A stretch of DNA of 64,000 nt, taken from CAYYYJ01 sp964631205 (GTDB lineage: Archaea > Aenigmatarchaeota > Aenigmatarchaeia > QMZP01 > JACQNV01). This document shows, piece after piece, positions 1 through 8,285 of this stretch. The translations under genes and the position numbers were made by a program. The DNA is taken from NCBI GenBank assembly GCA_964631205.1, contig CAZVWU010000003.1:1-64000 (forward strand), read 5' to 3'. Numbering within the stretch: the first letter of the stretch is position 1; each line of letters starts with the position of its first letter. Under the pieces are notes generated by a model, which was not told where the DNA came from, made no database searches, and worked only from the letters and a program-made list of their open reading frames with translations.

Positions 1-1166
1 GTCCTGTGTGCTCTAAAGAGACGCCGTGGGACTGCCATGTGAAATCTGATTGTGATGGAGCGGGAGCCAAGTGGTGTGAGGATAAATACACAGATGATAA
101 AGGGGTTGTATCCACTTCCAATTTCTGCTCAGACCAGTGTCCTGTGTGCTCTGAAAAAACTCCATGGGACTGCAGGGTAAAATCAGACTGCGTTTCAGCA
201 GAAGGCCAGTGGTGTGAAAGCAAGTATACTGACGAGAAAGGGAATACGGACTCATCTTTCTTCTGCTCAGAGGAGTGCCCTGAATGTTCAAAGAAAAAGC
301 CATGGGATTGCCAAGTCAGGTCTGATTGCGAGAATGTAGAAGGCCAGTGGTGCGAGAATAAGTATACAGATGACAAGGGAAACGCTTACACATCTTATTT
401 CTGCTCAGATAACTGTCCTGTGTGCTCTAAAGAGACGCCGTGGGACTGCCATGTGAAATCTGATTGTGAGGGGTCAGGAGAGTGGTGCCAGAGCAAATAT
501 GCAACAGCTGATGGTAAAGAAGAGTCTTATTATTTCTGCTCAGACAAATGTCCTGTGTGCTCTAAAGAGACTCCATGGGACTGCGGCATCAAGTCAGAAT
601 GCACAGAAACTGGTGGCGGGGATTGGTGCGAAAACAAATATGAAGACCAGTCAGGCAAAATTTATACAAACCAGTTCTGCTCAGACAAATGTCCTGAATG
701 TTCGAAGGATACGCCATGGGACTGCTATGTAAAGAATGATTGTGCAGAGATCGGAGGTAAATGGTGCGAGGATACTTACACAACAGCTGATGGCAAAACA
801 GAAAAGTCTTATTTCTGTTCGGATAAATGTCCTGTGTGCTCTAAAGAGACGCCGTGGGACTGCGACACAAAAACAGCTTGCGCAGAACAAGACTTTAACT
901 GGTGCGAGGCAAAATACCTTACTCCAGAAGGCTCAACTGAAAGCTTTTTATTCTGCAATGGGGAGGAAGCATGTCCAGTGTGCTCAACAGAAACCCCATG
1001 GGCCTGTGCGACAAAAACTGAGTGCGACAGTTCAGAAGGTAAATGGTGCCAGGAAGACATATCCTATAATGGCAAGAATCTGGTCTACAATTACTGTTCA
1101 GACATCTGTTTCTCAGAGATAAAGGAACAAGGCGCAGCAATCAGCGGCAATTTCCTCAGGGGATAA
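1..1166 (+). CDS. Secreted 6-cysteine-repeat protein (5' end outside window)
   Basis: The frame is open to the left edge, so the N-terminus is missing. The visible 386 residues are eight tandem units of about 44-47 residues, each with the pattern CPxCSxxTPWDCxxKxxC, then WC, then KY, then FCSD. That gives six cysteines per unit, consistent with three disulfides and therefore an extracellular, rigid rod-like or adhesive protein. The last unit (TPWAC, then SDICF) is followed by a 15-residue tail with no membrane segment. No known family was recognised. Units 1 and 4 are nearly identical at DNA level, indicating recent duplication or gene conversion. Confidence 0.85.
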   Translation, partial: PVCSKETPWDCHVKSDCDGAGAKWCEDKYTDDKGVVSTSNFCSDQCPVCSEKTPWDCRVKSDCVSAEGQWCESKYTDEKGNTDSSFFCSEECPECSKKKPWDCQVRSDCENVEGQWCENKYTDDKGNAYTSYFCSDNCPVCSKETPWDCHVKSDCEGSGEWCQSKYATADGKEESYYFCSDKCPVCSKETPWDCGIKSECTETGGGDWCENKYEDQSGKIYTNQFCSDKCPECSKDTPWDCYVKNDCAEIGGKWCEDTYTTADGKTEKSYFCSDKCPVCSKETPWDCDTKTACAEQDFNWCEAKYLTPEGSTESFLFCNGEEACPVCSTETPWACATKTECDSSEGKWCQEDISYNGKNLVYNYCSDICFSEIKEQGAAISGNFLRG

Positions 1167-1202
1167 AAGATCAGCATGCCCTATGTGTGTGCAAATTCTG
1201 AG

Positions 1203-1502
1203 CTAATAGCTGGTCACAATATTCCGGTAATCTGGGTGCTTCGGTAGGAATTTTTCCTGGAGATATTCGCAAGTTGGAATTATTTTGAGGCCATTCTTTT
1301 TGGCGTACTCAAAGGCAAAGACAGCCATTTTTTCTGCGAGGCCTTTTCCCTGGTAGGGGTCTGGAACAGCCGCATGGTGGATATCAAGTATATTGTTTAT
1401 CTGGGTATAGGCTAGTATTGCTTCTGTATTGCCCAGGGGTATAAAAAATTTCTGGCCTATAGGGTCGTGCTGGACTTCAAAAACCTCACCCTCTTCTGCC
1501 AT
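1203..1502 (-). CDS. Small GNAT-family acetyltransferase (YjdJ type)
   Basis: This 99-residue protein has the compact fold of the YjdJ-type GCN5-related N-acetyltransferases, which bind acetyl-CoA but whose substrates are mostly unknown. The acceptor segment HHAAVPDPYQGKGLAEKM holds the pyrophosphate-binding Q-G-K-G-L-A loop, followed by the expected helix (VFAFEYAKKNGLKIIPTC) and a terminal YLQEKFLPKHPDY typical of this subgroup. It is divergent from the next gene, with only 36 AT-rich bases between the two start codons, so the two promoters must overlap. Confidence 0.8.
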   Translation of the reverse strand: MAEEGEVFEVQHDPIGQKFFIPLGNTEAILAYTQINNILDIHHAAVPDPYQGKGLAEKMAVFAFEYAKKNGLKIIPTCEYLQEKFLPKHPDYRNIVTSY

Positions 1503-1538
1503 AAAACAATATATAAAATAGAACTCATAATTTTAAAT

Positions 1539-2231
1539 ATGCCGTCTCTTGAGATAGCCCTCATTTTTGGAATAATTCTGGCGCTTATACAATATCATGC
1601 CAATAAGATGAGCGGGTTTTACCTTAAGCATAGAAGAACACTCTCAACATTTTCGGCTGGTATTGTTTTGAGCTACCTTGTTTTGCAGCTTCTGCCGGCG
1701 ATTTACCAAGTCCAAGGCAGGCTGTCGAAATTTGTATATCTGTCAATGCTGGGCGGAATAGCGCTGGTTTTCCTGCTCGACAAGCACATAAGCAGGCACA
1801 GATTCAAATACAAGATAAGGTCTGAAATAAGGGAGGAGCATGCGGTCTCGCTGTTTGTTTACCATATACTGCTCGGCATCGCCTTTATAGGATTTTCAGA
1901 AAGTTTTCTCGACCTTTTGCTGTTCTTCATCCCCCTTGCCCTTTTTGGCACATTCAGCTCTTTTTCCATCAAAGAGATATATGACATTGAAAGGGAAGCT
2001 GATTCCGTGACCGCGACCCTTTCAGGTTCAATACTCATAGGGATGATTCTTGCTACAATCATACCTGTTTCCAGGCTTCTTTATTTCCCTTTGCTTGGCT
2101 TGATGGCAGGGTCAATATTGTATATAATTCTGAATGATGTCTTCAGGGAGCCTGAAAGGAAAAATTCCTATTTTTTCTTTGGGATTTTAATTTACTCGGC
2201 GATAATAGGCCTTATGTGGTGGATTTTCTAA
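1539..2231 (+). CDS. Multipass membrane protein, weakly ZIP-transporter-like
   Basis: The 230-residue product is almost entirely hydrophobic, with about seven or eight predicted membrane segments and a charged cytoplasmic loop near residues 85-105 (HISRHRFKYKIRSEIREEH). Size and layout resemble ZIP metal transporters, but the usual metal-binding HxxxE/HNxxEG signature is not seen; only E-H (EEHAV) and ESF near the start of the fourth segment could serve. The start at 1539 is preferred over the upstream in-frame TTG because hydrophobic sequence begins there and a TATA-like stretch lies just upstream. Function is not assigned. Confidence 0.6.
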   Translation: MPSLEIALIFGIILALIQYHANKMSGFYLKHRRTLSTFSAGIVLSYLVLQLLPAIYQVQGRLSKFVYLSMLGGIALVFLLDKHISRHRFKYKIRSEIREEHAVSLFVYHILLGIAFIGFSESFLDLLLFFIPLALFGTFSSFSIKEIYDIEREADSVTATLSGSILIGMILATIIPVSRLLYFPLLGLMAGSILYIILNDVFREPERKNSYFFFGILIYSAIIGLMWWIF

Positions 2232-2285
2232 TGTTTTCTTTTCGTTAACGTTTTCTTTATAAGGCTTGTACTGAAAGAAAAGGTT

Positions 2286-3218
2286 ATGGTTAAAATTCTA
2301 GTTCCGGAGCCTGGATATTTTCCAGAGGAGGCTATACAAATATTAAAAAGGGTTGGGGATGTTGCGATTGTCGGTGGCAGAGCAGAATTGCTTGAAGAGG
2401 CAAAGGACGCAGATGTTCTTGTTATCAGGGTTGGGACTAAGATTGACAAGCAGGTTCTCGATAATGCGGAAAAATTGAAGGTGATAGCCACTGCGACAGC
2501 GGGGGTGGATCACATAGATCTTATAGAAGCTGGAAAAAGGGGGATAAAAGTAATTAATTTGGAGGGAGGCAATACACAGCCTACAGCTGAATATACTATC
2601 GCATTGCTTTTTAGTTTGGCAAGGAAAATCCCCTGGGCTTTTGAGCACATGAAAAAGGGGTTTTGGGAGCGTGATAAGTTTTTTGGGATTGGGCTTGGAG
2701 GGAGGACTTTAGGCATTGTCGGCTTTGGGAAAATAGGTTCGAAAGTTGCAGCCTATGCGCAGGCTTTTGGGATGAAGGTGATTGCGCATGACCCTTACGT
2801 AAATGCAGAAAAAATTCCAGAGGCTGGTGCAGAGAATGTCTCCTTCGAGGAACTGCTTCAAAGGTCTGATATTATAACTATACATTCGCTTTTGACAAAG
2901 GAGACAGAAAATATGATAGGCGAAAAAGAATTCGAGAATATGAAGAATGGCTCTTTTCTTGTAAATGTTGCGAGGGGCAGGATAGTGGATGAGAAGGCCT
3001 TGCTAGCGGCATTAAAAACTGGGAAGCTTGCGGGCGCTGCGTTGGATGTATACAGCATAGAACCTCTTGGCTCCAAGAGTGAATTGCTGAATTATGCGGT
3101 TGAGAATAATAATCTTCTGCTTACTCCCCATATGGGCGCATCGACAAATGAAAGCGTCATGAATTCAGCAGTGTATATTGCAAAGAAGGTTGAGGAGATT
3201 TTTTGCAAAAGCAGATAG
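2286..3218 (+). CDS. serA: D-2-hydroxyacid dehydrogenase, SerA-like (phosphoglycerate dehydrogenase family)
   Basis: The 310-residue enzyme has the standard family arrangement: a split catalytic domain and a central NAD-binding Rossmann domain with GIVGFGKIGSKVA at about residues 141-153. The catalytic triad is visible: Arg in NVARGRIVD (about 229), Glu in YSIEPL (about 259) and His in TPHMGAS (about 281). It would oxidise 3-phosphoglycerate or reduce a related 2-oxoacid. It has no C-terminal ACT regulatory domain, so it is the short form, and no other serine-biosynthesis gene lies next to it; glyoxylate or another 2-oxoacid remains possible as substrate. Confidence 0.88.
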   Translation: MVKILVPEPGYFPEEAIQILKRVGDVAIVGGRAELLEEAKDADVLVIRVGTKIDKQVLDNAEKLKVIATATAGVDHIDLIEAGKRGIKVINLEGGNTQPTAEYTIALLFSLARKIPWAFEHMKKGFWERDKFFGIGLGGRTLGIVGFGKIGSKVAAYAQAFGMKVIAHDPYVNAEKIPEAGAENVSFEELLQRSDIITIHSLLTKETENMIGEKEFENMKNGSFLVNVARGRIVDEKALLAALKTGKLAGAALDVYSIEPLGSKSELLNYAVENNNLLLTPHMGASTNESVMNSAVYIAKKVEEIFCKSR

Positions 3219-3224
3219 ATGCTT

Positions 3225-3704
3225 CTAAATAATCAGCGGATAAAAAGCCTTCATTGCTTTTGATAAAATAGAGATAGTTATTGGATGTCCATACTGCCGG
3301 CATTCAGAATTATAGGCTTTCCATCCTTTTTCTGCTTTGTCCTTCTGCTTCCTGTACCTGTCCATCTCATTTCTTGTCTCCAGTTCCTGAAAATTGCATT
3401 CATCAAGAAACCTTTTATTTTCCTCTACCTGCCTTTCCCTGTCCACCCTAAGCACTTCCTGACAATCATCATCCCTGTCCGGCTCCCACATTCTAACCTC
3501 CAACTTCTTGAATTCAAGGTAGGCCACCTCAGCTTCAAGGTAATCCCTTCTCTTTGAAACCTCCTCAAGTTTTTTATTAAGCACAACTGATTGGCGATAC
3601 GCATAATCGAATAGCCTTTCAGCCCTCACTAACCCGGCTACACTGGCCAGAAGAAGTAACGGCTTTTGCTCATATCTTACGAAGGGACTGGTCTGGTTTG
3701 GCAT
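3225..3704 (-). CDS. Hypothetical coiled-coil protein
   Basis: A 159-residue protein with a short hydrophobic stretch near the N-terminus (LLLLASVAGLV) followed by about 100 residues of charged heptad-like helix (NKKLEEVSKRRDYLEAEVAYL and on to DRYRKQKDKAEKGW). It lies tail to tail with serA, 6 bases apart. No family was recognised. A membrane-associated or self-associating coiled coil is the only structural statement the sequence supports. Confidence 0.6.
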   Translation of the reverse strand: MPNQTSPFVRYEQKPLLLLASVAGLVRAERLFDYAYRQSVVLNKKLEEVSKRRDYLEAEVAYLEFKKLEVRMWEPDRDDDCQEVLRVDRERQVEENKRFLDECNFQELETRNEMDRYRKQKDKAEKGWKAYNSECRQYGHPITISILSKAMKAFYPLII

Positions 3705-3824
3705 GTTTGATTTATAGGCGAAATAGATTTAATTGCTTTCACACCAGCAAATTCTGGTGGGATTTCAACGAGCCAAATACACGCCTTCTAGAAGCTTTAT
3801 AAAACTTCCTTTTTTTAATTAAGC

Positions 3825-4145
3825 ATGGGTGGAAATTATAAACCAGTTATTAGAGAAATAAGAATACATTCCAACGAGGCTTCAGGTTTCGATCCAGAAA
3901 TGGATGTTTTTGATGTTAGAATAGTCGATGAAAGTGGCCGTGAATATTCAGCCGATTTTGTGCCTGTTGGTTTTCTAACGTATGTTTTTGATAAAAACAG
4001 GAAAACCGGCGAATGTGCTGAAGGGTCTTATTTCTGCATGCCGCATATGATAGTAGTTGAAAGAGTTGATCAAAATATTGTTGAGCGGACAGTGAACGAT
4101 TTGAATGCTAAGGGTGACCTATTTGATTATTTCATGGAGATCTGA
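3825..4145 (+). CDS. Hypothetical protein
   Basis: A 106-residue acidic soluble protein, not recognised. A TATA-like TTTATAAAAC precedes it at about 3797, some 27 bases before the ATG, which supports a leaderless transcript and this start. It reads as an alternating beta pattern (DVFDVRIVDESGREYSADFVPVGFLTYVFD). It lies tail to tail with the next gene. Confidence 0.6.
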   Translation: MGGNYKPVIREIRIHSNEASGFDPEMDVFDVRIVDESGREYSADFVPVGFLTYVFDKNRKTGECAEGSYFCMPHMIVVERVDQNIVERTVNDLNAKGDLFDYFMEI

Positions 4146-4149
4146 TAAA

Positions 4150-4683
4150 CTATCTTTTCTGCCTCCTATATTCTGCCCTGATTTCGTCTATAACTTTTTG
4201 CTCGTTGGCCTTTGAGGATTTTGCAACAATTTCGAATCTATTTTGCCCCAATTGCATGTAAAATAATCGGCCGCCCCTGTTTCCCCTTAGATAAGAAATA
4301 GGGGTTCCATCAACGTGCTTTGTTCCTAATCCAGCTTCTGTATTTCCTTTAATCAATTGCTCAATTAAATGATCGAGATCGTGTTGCACGTTCTCATTTT
4401 CCCCAGCCTCTTGCGCAAGCCTTACCAGATGCGGGAATTTATAATGCCCCCTTTCATCCTTTTCGCCTATAGCGCTTGTGACTTTGTATCTTTCGCCAAA
4501 ATATCTTCCGGAAACGAACAAAGCGATCGCAATTAGGAGGAAAAATATAGATAAAATTGAGCTTTCAGGAGATTTTGAAGGAAACCCTATCACGGAACCG
4601 CTTATCCATAAAGAGCTGGTTGAGAAAATAAGGCTTAGAAACAAGCAGGATAATCCCAAAAACAAAAAACTCCTTCTTCGCAT
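4150..4683 (-). CDS. Membrane-anchored protein with RelE-like C-terminus
   Basis: Of 177 residues, the first 60 contain two membrane segments (FLFLGLSCLFLSLIF and ILSIFFLLIAIALFVSG). The soluble tail ends in a beta-rich segment (ISYLRGNRGGRLFYMQLG, NRFEIVAKSSKANEQKVI) that looks like the core strands and last helix of RelE/ParE-type proteins, which recur in archaea with the phrase GRxFY...EIxxxSxKxNEQKVI. The similarity is by eye only. No antitoxin gene is adjacent, so a role as a free toxin is doubtful. Confidence 0.55.
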   Translation of the reverse strand: MRRRSFLFLGLSCLFLSLIFSTSSLWISGSVIGFPSKSPESSILSIFFLLIAIALFVSGRYFGERYKVTSAIGEKDERGHYKFPHLVRLAQEAGENENVQHDLDHLIEQLIKGNTEAGLGTKHVDGTPISYLRGNRGGRLFYMQLGQNRFEIVAKSSKANEQKVIDEIRAEYRRQKR

Positions 4684-4731
4684 AGATATAATTGGCAGCT
4701 ATAATATATTATTGTTTTGTTATTATCATCT

Positions 4732-5928
4732 ATGCTACTTGGAGTTGTCGGCAAGCCATCCTCAGGGAAATCCACATTTTTCAAGGCTGCAACAATGGTT
4801 GATGTGGCTATTGCAAATTATCCGTTTACAACAATCAAACCGAACCATGCTGTTGGTTATGTTAAAATAGACTGTGCGGATAAAGAGTTTGGAAAGCAGT
4901 GCAACCCGAGAACCGGCTGGTGTGTAAACGGGAAAAGGTTTGTGCCGATTGATCTGCTGGATGTGGCTGGTTTGGTTCCTGACGCGCACAAGGGAGCTGG
5001 AATGGGTCTCCAATTCATGAACGACCTCAACCAGGCAGATGTTCTTATACATATAATTGATATCTCTGGTTCTGTAAATGAGAAGGGCAATCCAGTACAA
5101 CCTTTAAGCTACGACCCTTTAAATGATGTTGAATTTTTGGAAAAGGAGCTTGACTACTGGTATCTGGATGTGATAAAACGTGGGTGGTCTTCCTTCGCAA
5201 GGGCAGCAAAAATGTCCGGGAAGGAGATTTACAAGGAAATTGCAAAGCAGCTTTCAGGTTTGGGTGTCGGGGAAGATCATGTGAAGGACTGTTTAAAGAA
5301 ATTAAATCTGAACCAGGAAAAAATAACTGGATGGTCTGAAGAGGATTTATTAAAATTTTCAAGGGAGCTCAGGATAATGACGAAACCAATGCTGATTGCG
5401 GCAAACAAAATAGATATTGAAGGCGCTGAAAAAAATTTCAAAAGGCTGAAAGAAAAATATCCAAATTATACTGTAATCCCCTGTTCCGGGGATTATGAAG
5501 TTGCGCTGAGGACCCTTGCAAAAAAAGAAATTATAGAATACCAGCCGGGTGAGCCTGATTTTAAAATAAAAGATGAAAATAAATTAAACAATGCTCAAAA
5601 ACAGGCAGTTGACAAAATAAACAACTTTTTAAAAAAATTCAATTCAACTGGCGTTCAAGAAATTCTAAACACTGCAGTTTTTGTATTATTGAAATACAAG
5701 GCAATATTCCCAGGCGGCGTGAACAATCTGGTTGATTCCCAGGGAAATGTTTTGCCTGACTGCTTCCTGCTCCCTGAAAAGGCAACAGCCCTTGATTTTG
5801 CGTACAGGCTCCACACTGATTTTGGCGAGAATTTCATCAAAGCAATAGACGTAAAAACAAAAATGGCTGTTGGGAGGGATCATATTCTGAAGCACAGGGA
5901 CGTTATAGAGATACTCAGCAGGAAATAA
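4732..5928 (+). CDS. Ygr210-like GTPase of the Obg/YchF class with TGS domain
   Basis: A 398-residue translation-factor-class GTPase. G1 is GVVGKPSSGKST at the very N-terminus, the switch region is ANYPFTTIKPN, G3 is DVAGLVPDAHKGAG, and G4 is NKID near residue 225. The cysteine-containing insert (CADKEFGKQCNPRTGWC) and the C-terminal TGS domain (LPDCFLLPEKATALDFAYRL, then AIDVKTKMAVGRDHILKHRD) are typical of the archaeal Ygr210-like subgroup, which probably binds ribosomes or RNA. The ATG at 4732 is chosen because the P-loop begins right after it; an in-frame TTG five codons upstream is less likely. Confidence 0.92.
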   Translation: MLLGVVGKPSSGKSTFFKAATMVDVAIANYPFTTIKPNHAVGYVKIDCADKEFGKQCNPRTGWCVNGKRFVPIDLLDVAGLVPDAHKGAGMGLQFMNDLNQADVLIHIIDISGSVNEKGNPVQPLSYDPLNDVEFLEKELDYWYLDVIKRGWSSFARAAKMSGKEIYKEIAKQLSGLGVGEDHVKDCLKKLNLNQEKITGWSEEDLLKFSRELRIMTKPMLIAANKIDIEGAEKNFKRLKEKYPNYTVIPCSGDYEVALRTLAKKEIIEYQPGEPDFKIKDENKLNNAQKQAVDKINNFLKKFNSTGVQEILNTAVFVLLKYKAIFPGGVNNLVDSQGNVLPDCFLLPEKATALDFAYRLHTDFGENFIKAIDVKTKMAVGRDHILKHRDVIEILSRK

Positions 5929-5961
5929 TTGATTTAAATTTCTTATTTTGAAATATAATTT

Positions 5962-6723
5962 ATGATTATTGATGAATTCCCTTCCATTATAATCGCCTGC
6001 GATGTTGGCACAGGCAAGGAAGGGATGAACTTATACAGGAAGATTTTGAAAGAGACAGGTGATATAAAGGAAGTCGGGGGCTACCAGATTAAAAGCTATT
6101 TTGGCTTGGACTGGGGATTAGAAAACTCTGTCAGGAGGGCAAAAGAGGCTACAGGGAAAAAAATCATATATGAACACAACACCCTTGGTTATGGCGATGA
6201 AAGGGATGCAAAAGTATATGCTGAAATTTTCTCAAATGCCGGTATTGATGCGGTAACTTTAGAGTTAACAGACCGTAATAACACATCAGATTATTGGATT
6301 GGGGCTTTAATGGAAGCTGGGATAGGCATTATAGCCAGAGGCAAGCCGACATTTAGGCTGCGTTTTGATCAAAATCTAGATCAGGAACTTGTAGCTGTCC
6401 ATGACGATGCGATTAAAAGGGGTGTCAGGGATCTGCAGATTCCAGCAAATAAGCCAAACGAGGTTAGGGAGATTCTCGCTAAAGCCAATCTGCTGGAAAT
6501 TCCTGAAATTAAAGGTGTTTGTGACAGGGAGCCTGTCAAGCTGACATTTTATCCTGTCGGGTTTGGCGAATTATATCAAGGCGGGAAAATAGAGGATGTT
6601 GGGATTTTTGGCGAAAGGTTTCATCCGATCGTCGGCCGCCTGATATATACTGCTCCGGATATTAAAAAAGCGACCAATGAGTTTATAGGAAAGATGAATG
6701 CCTCTTCGGCGAGGAAGAAATAG
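5962..6723 (+). CDS. OMP-decarboxylase-superfamily-like protein with altered active site
   Basis: The 253-residue protein follows the TIM-barrel order of orotidine-5'-phosphate decarboxylase: strand 1 IIIACDVG, then GGYQIKSYFGLDWG, then KKIIYEH, and a phosphate-binding end FHPIVGRLIYTAPD equivalent to the VGR-I motif. The catalytic DxKxxD of true decarboxylases should follow strand 3, but here the segment reads YEHNTLGYGDERD, so the lysine/aspartate array is absent. A real pyrimidine enzyme is therefore unlikely unless the active site was rebuilt; an aldolase-like or binding role is possible. It follows the GTPase gene by 33 bases. Confidence 0.6.
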   Translation: MIIDEFPSIIIACDVGTGKEGMNLYRKILKETGDIKEVGGYQIKSYFGLDWGLENSVRRAKEATGKKIIYEHNTLGYGDERDAKVYAEIFSNAGIDAVTLELTDRNNTSDYWIGALMEAGIGIIARGKPTFRLRFDQNLDQELVAVHDDAIKRGVRDLQIPANKPNEVREILAKANLLEIPEIKGVCDREPVKLTFYPVGFGELYQGGKIEDVGIFGERFHPIVGRLIYTAPDIKKATNEFIGKMNASSARKK

Positions 6724-6752
6724 TTATATATGGGCCCTGACAAATATTTACT

Positions 6753-6821
6753 ATGTCCAAAGTCCAGAAAAAGAAAAAGCCGAAGGTAATGGCGAAAGGG
6801 AAGACCTGCGAATTCTGCTGA
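6753..6821 (+). CDS. Possible 22-residue basic CxxC peptide
   Basis: A short frame begins at the ATG at 6753 and encodes a lysine-rich peptide starting MSKVQKKKKPK and ending KTCEFC. A TATA-like ATATATGG stretch lies about 25 bases upstream. The end CEFC at the extreme C-terminus could bind metal or RNA as a dimer. It is too short to judge by coding statistics; the lysine run could also be chance. Confidence 0.35.
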   Translation: MSKVQKKKKPKVMAKGKTCEFC

Positions 6822-6865
6822 TACAGAAACCTTTTATTAAAAAATTTTGTTAAAGGTTATAAAAG

Positions 6866-6875
6866 CTTTATAAAT
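6866..6875 (+). promoter_or_regulatory. TATA box of the 6898 gene
   Basis: CTTTATAAAT is centred about 28 bases before the ATG at 6898, the archaeal TATA-to-start distance, and purines precede it as expected of a BRE. It implies a leaderless mRNA. Confidence 0.6.
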
Positions 6876-6897
6876 ATTGGCTGCTTATTAGTGGATT

Positions 6898-7266
6898 ATG
6901 CCCAATACAGCTGTTTTAGTTGATAAGCCAACTACTGCTAGAAAGAGACTAGGCCCTTATATACCCAGATTAGAAACTGAGTACGGACCTTACATAAAAG
7001 ATGAAAATGGAAGAATGGTGATAAACCATAGTCTTTACTTCGGCGATAGGCGTATAAATGTTGAAGAAATTAGAAAAGGCTCTGAAAATATAGTCAGATA
7101 TGAAGGGGATTTCACCAGGCCTTCCTATATTTTGGTTGTTGTGCCTGAGTTAGTAAAAGCTTCAGATGATCCTTCTTATAGTGCAAAAAGAAAGAGAATT
7201 TTAAGGGCTTTAAAAAGACTTGGAGTTGGTGGAACAAAGGATTGTCCACCACACTACTTATTATAG
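6898..7266 (+). CDS. Hypothetical protein
   Basis: A 122-residue soluble protein, not recognised. The middle has a beta-hairpin-like stretch (GRMVINHSLYFGDRRINVEE) and the C-terminus is a basic helix (KRKRILRALKRLG) ending in a Cys-Pro-Pro-His segment. The start is well supported by the TATA box 28 bases upstream. Confidence 0.6.
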   Translation: MPNTAVLVDKPTTARKRLGPYIPRLETEYGPYIKDENGRMVINHSLYFGDRRINVEEIRKGSENIVRYEGDFTRPSYILVVVPELVKASDDPSYSAKRKRILRALKRLGVGGTKDCPPHYLL

Positions 7267-7284
7267 GATTAAATATTCAAGTAA

Positions 7285-7572
7285 CTAAGATACATCCCTG
7301 TGCGTCTCGTACAAAAACGCGGCTTCCTTGTTTTGTTTTTTCAGAAGGGTCACAACCTGTTTAAAAATACTTTTAGAATCGATTGATTTTTTATTGCCTA
7401 TCCATTTTTTAATTTGTTTCGCTATTCTTTCGGCCAGCTTTTCAGAATCTTTTTCGGTGAGCCCATTCGCCCTCGCAGCTGAGTAAACAGAAGCGTAAAC
7501 TTTTTTCTCATCAAATTCCTCTGATTGGCCTTTTCTTTTTACAATGCAAATTTTGCAAATTTTATTCTTCAT
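7285..7572 (-). CDS. ATP-cone domain protein
   Basis: Essentially one ATP-cone module of 95 residues: VKRKGQSEEFDEKKVYASVYSAARA followed by ERIAKQI and, near the end, FLYETHRDV. ATP-cones bind adenine nucleotides in ribonucleotide reductases and in the regulator NrdR. Here there is no enzyme domain and no NrdR zinc finger, apart from an N-terminal CKIC pair (residues 5-8) that could make a minimal metal site. The gene ends the minus-strand cluster begun at 9005, four bases after the CcdA-like gene. A stand-alone nucleotide sensor is the likeliest reading. Confidence 0.75.
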   Translation of the reverse strand: MKNKICKICIVKRKGQSEEFDEKKVYASVYSAARANGLTEKDSEKLAERIAKQIKKWIGNKKSIDSKSIFKQVVTLLKKQNKEAAFLYETHRDVS

Positions 7573-7576
7573 ATGA

Positions 7577-8284
7577 TCAGCCTAAATTGATTGTCCCGTT
7601 TGCAATCAGCATCAAAATCCAGCCCAATAACACTAGCAGCACACCTGTCGCCAGCCTCATGTAGGCCCTGTTTTTCTGCTTCCACTTCTTTATTGTATGG
7701 AGCCTTGTGCCTGCCCTGATAGCCAATAATATTATTACTAGAGGAAGGACAAATATTATATTGTATAGTATAAGCAGCCCGAATGAAGCGGCATCGAAAC
7801 TTTCTGACAATATTTTTATTATTGCAAGATAAGGCCCGCCTGTGCACGGGAGTTCGACCAAAGAGACAAAAACGCCGAGCGCTATAACCCCAGGTGTTGT
7901 GATGTTTGTGACTTTATCCTGTATCTTCTTTGCCATTGCAGGCGAGATCGCAAGCGACAGGCCTTTCCCATACCAGTAGAAATCCTTTAGCTCTATTACT
8001 CCGCCTGTGATTATCATCATTCCCACTGCAATTGAGATGTATTCAGCTATCCAGAGCGGGATTGAAGCAAAGGCAAACATAAGGCCCAGCCCTGCCAACA
8101 AATAGGTCGCGAAAACAGCGCCGATGTACAGGAACCCTATTTTCAATAATTTCTTCTTCCCTTTCGCTGTCACAAAAAGGGTTGAAACCAGCAATATCAA
8201 AACCCCTATCGCGCATGGGTTTATGGAGTCTATAACAGCTGACCCTACCACTGTGCTCAGAGCCGGCAAGCCTATCAATGACAT
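7577..8284 (-). CDS. CcdA/DsbD-like transmembrane thiol-electron carrier
   Basis: A 235-residue membrane protein with six predicted segments. It has the two half-site motifs of the CcdA/DsbD transmembrane domain: SAVIDSINPCAIGVL in the first segment and VELPCTGGPYLAI in the fourth. The paired cysteines relay electrons from cytoplasmic thioredoxin to proteins outside the membrane. The ATG at 8284 is preferred over 8326, because the upstream gene stops at 8286 one base away (TGATATG), so the two are translationally coupled. The coupled partner is a HxH-domain protein, which ties that family to thiol redox chemistry. Confidence 0.88.
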   Translation of the reverse strand: MSLIGLPALSTVVGSAVIDSINPCAIGVLILLVSTLFVTAKGKKKLLKIGFLYIGAVFATYLLAGLGLMFAFASIPLWIAEYISIAVGMMIITGGVIELKDFYWYGKGLSLAISPAMAKKIQDKVTNITTPGVIALGVFVSLVELPCTGGPYLAIIKILSESFDAASFGLLILYNIIFVLPLVIILLAIRAGTRLHTIKKWKQKNRAYMRLATGVLLVLLGWILMLIANGTINLG

Positions 8285-8285
8285 A

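Noticed and set aside
1..1166. Regular direct repeats that could be taken for a CRISPR array
   Set aside because: The period is about 130-140 bases, the units are in one continuous reading frame with conserved cysteine positions, and there are no unique spacers.
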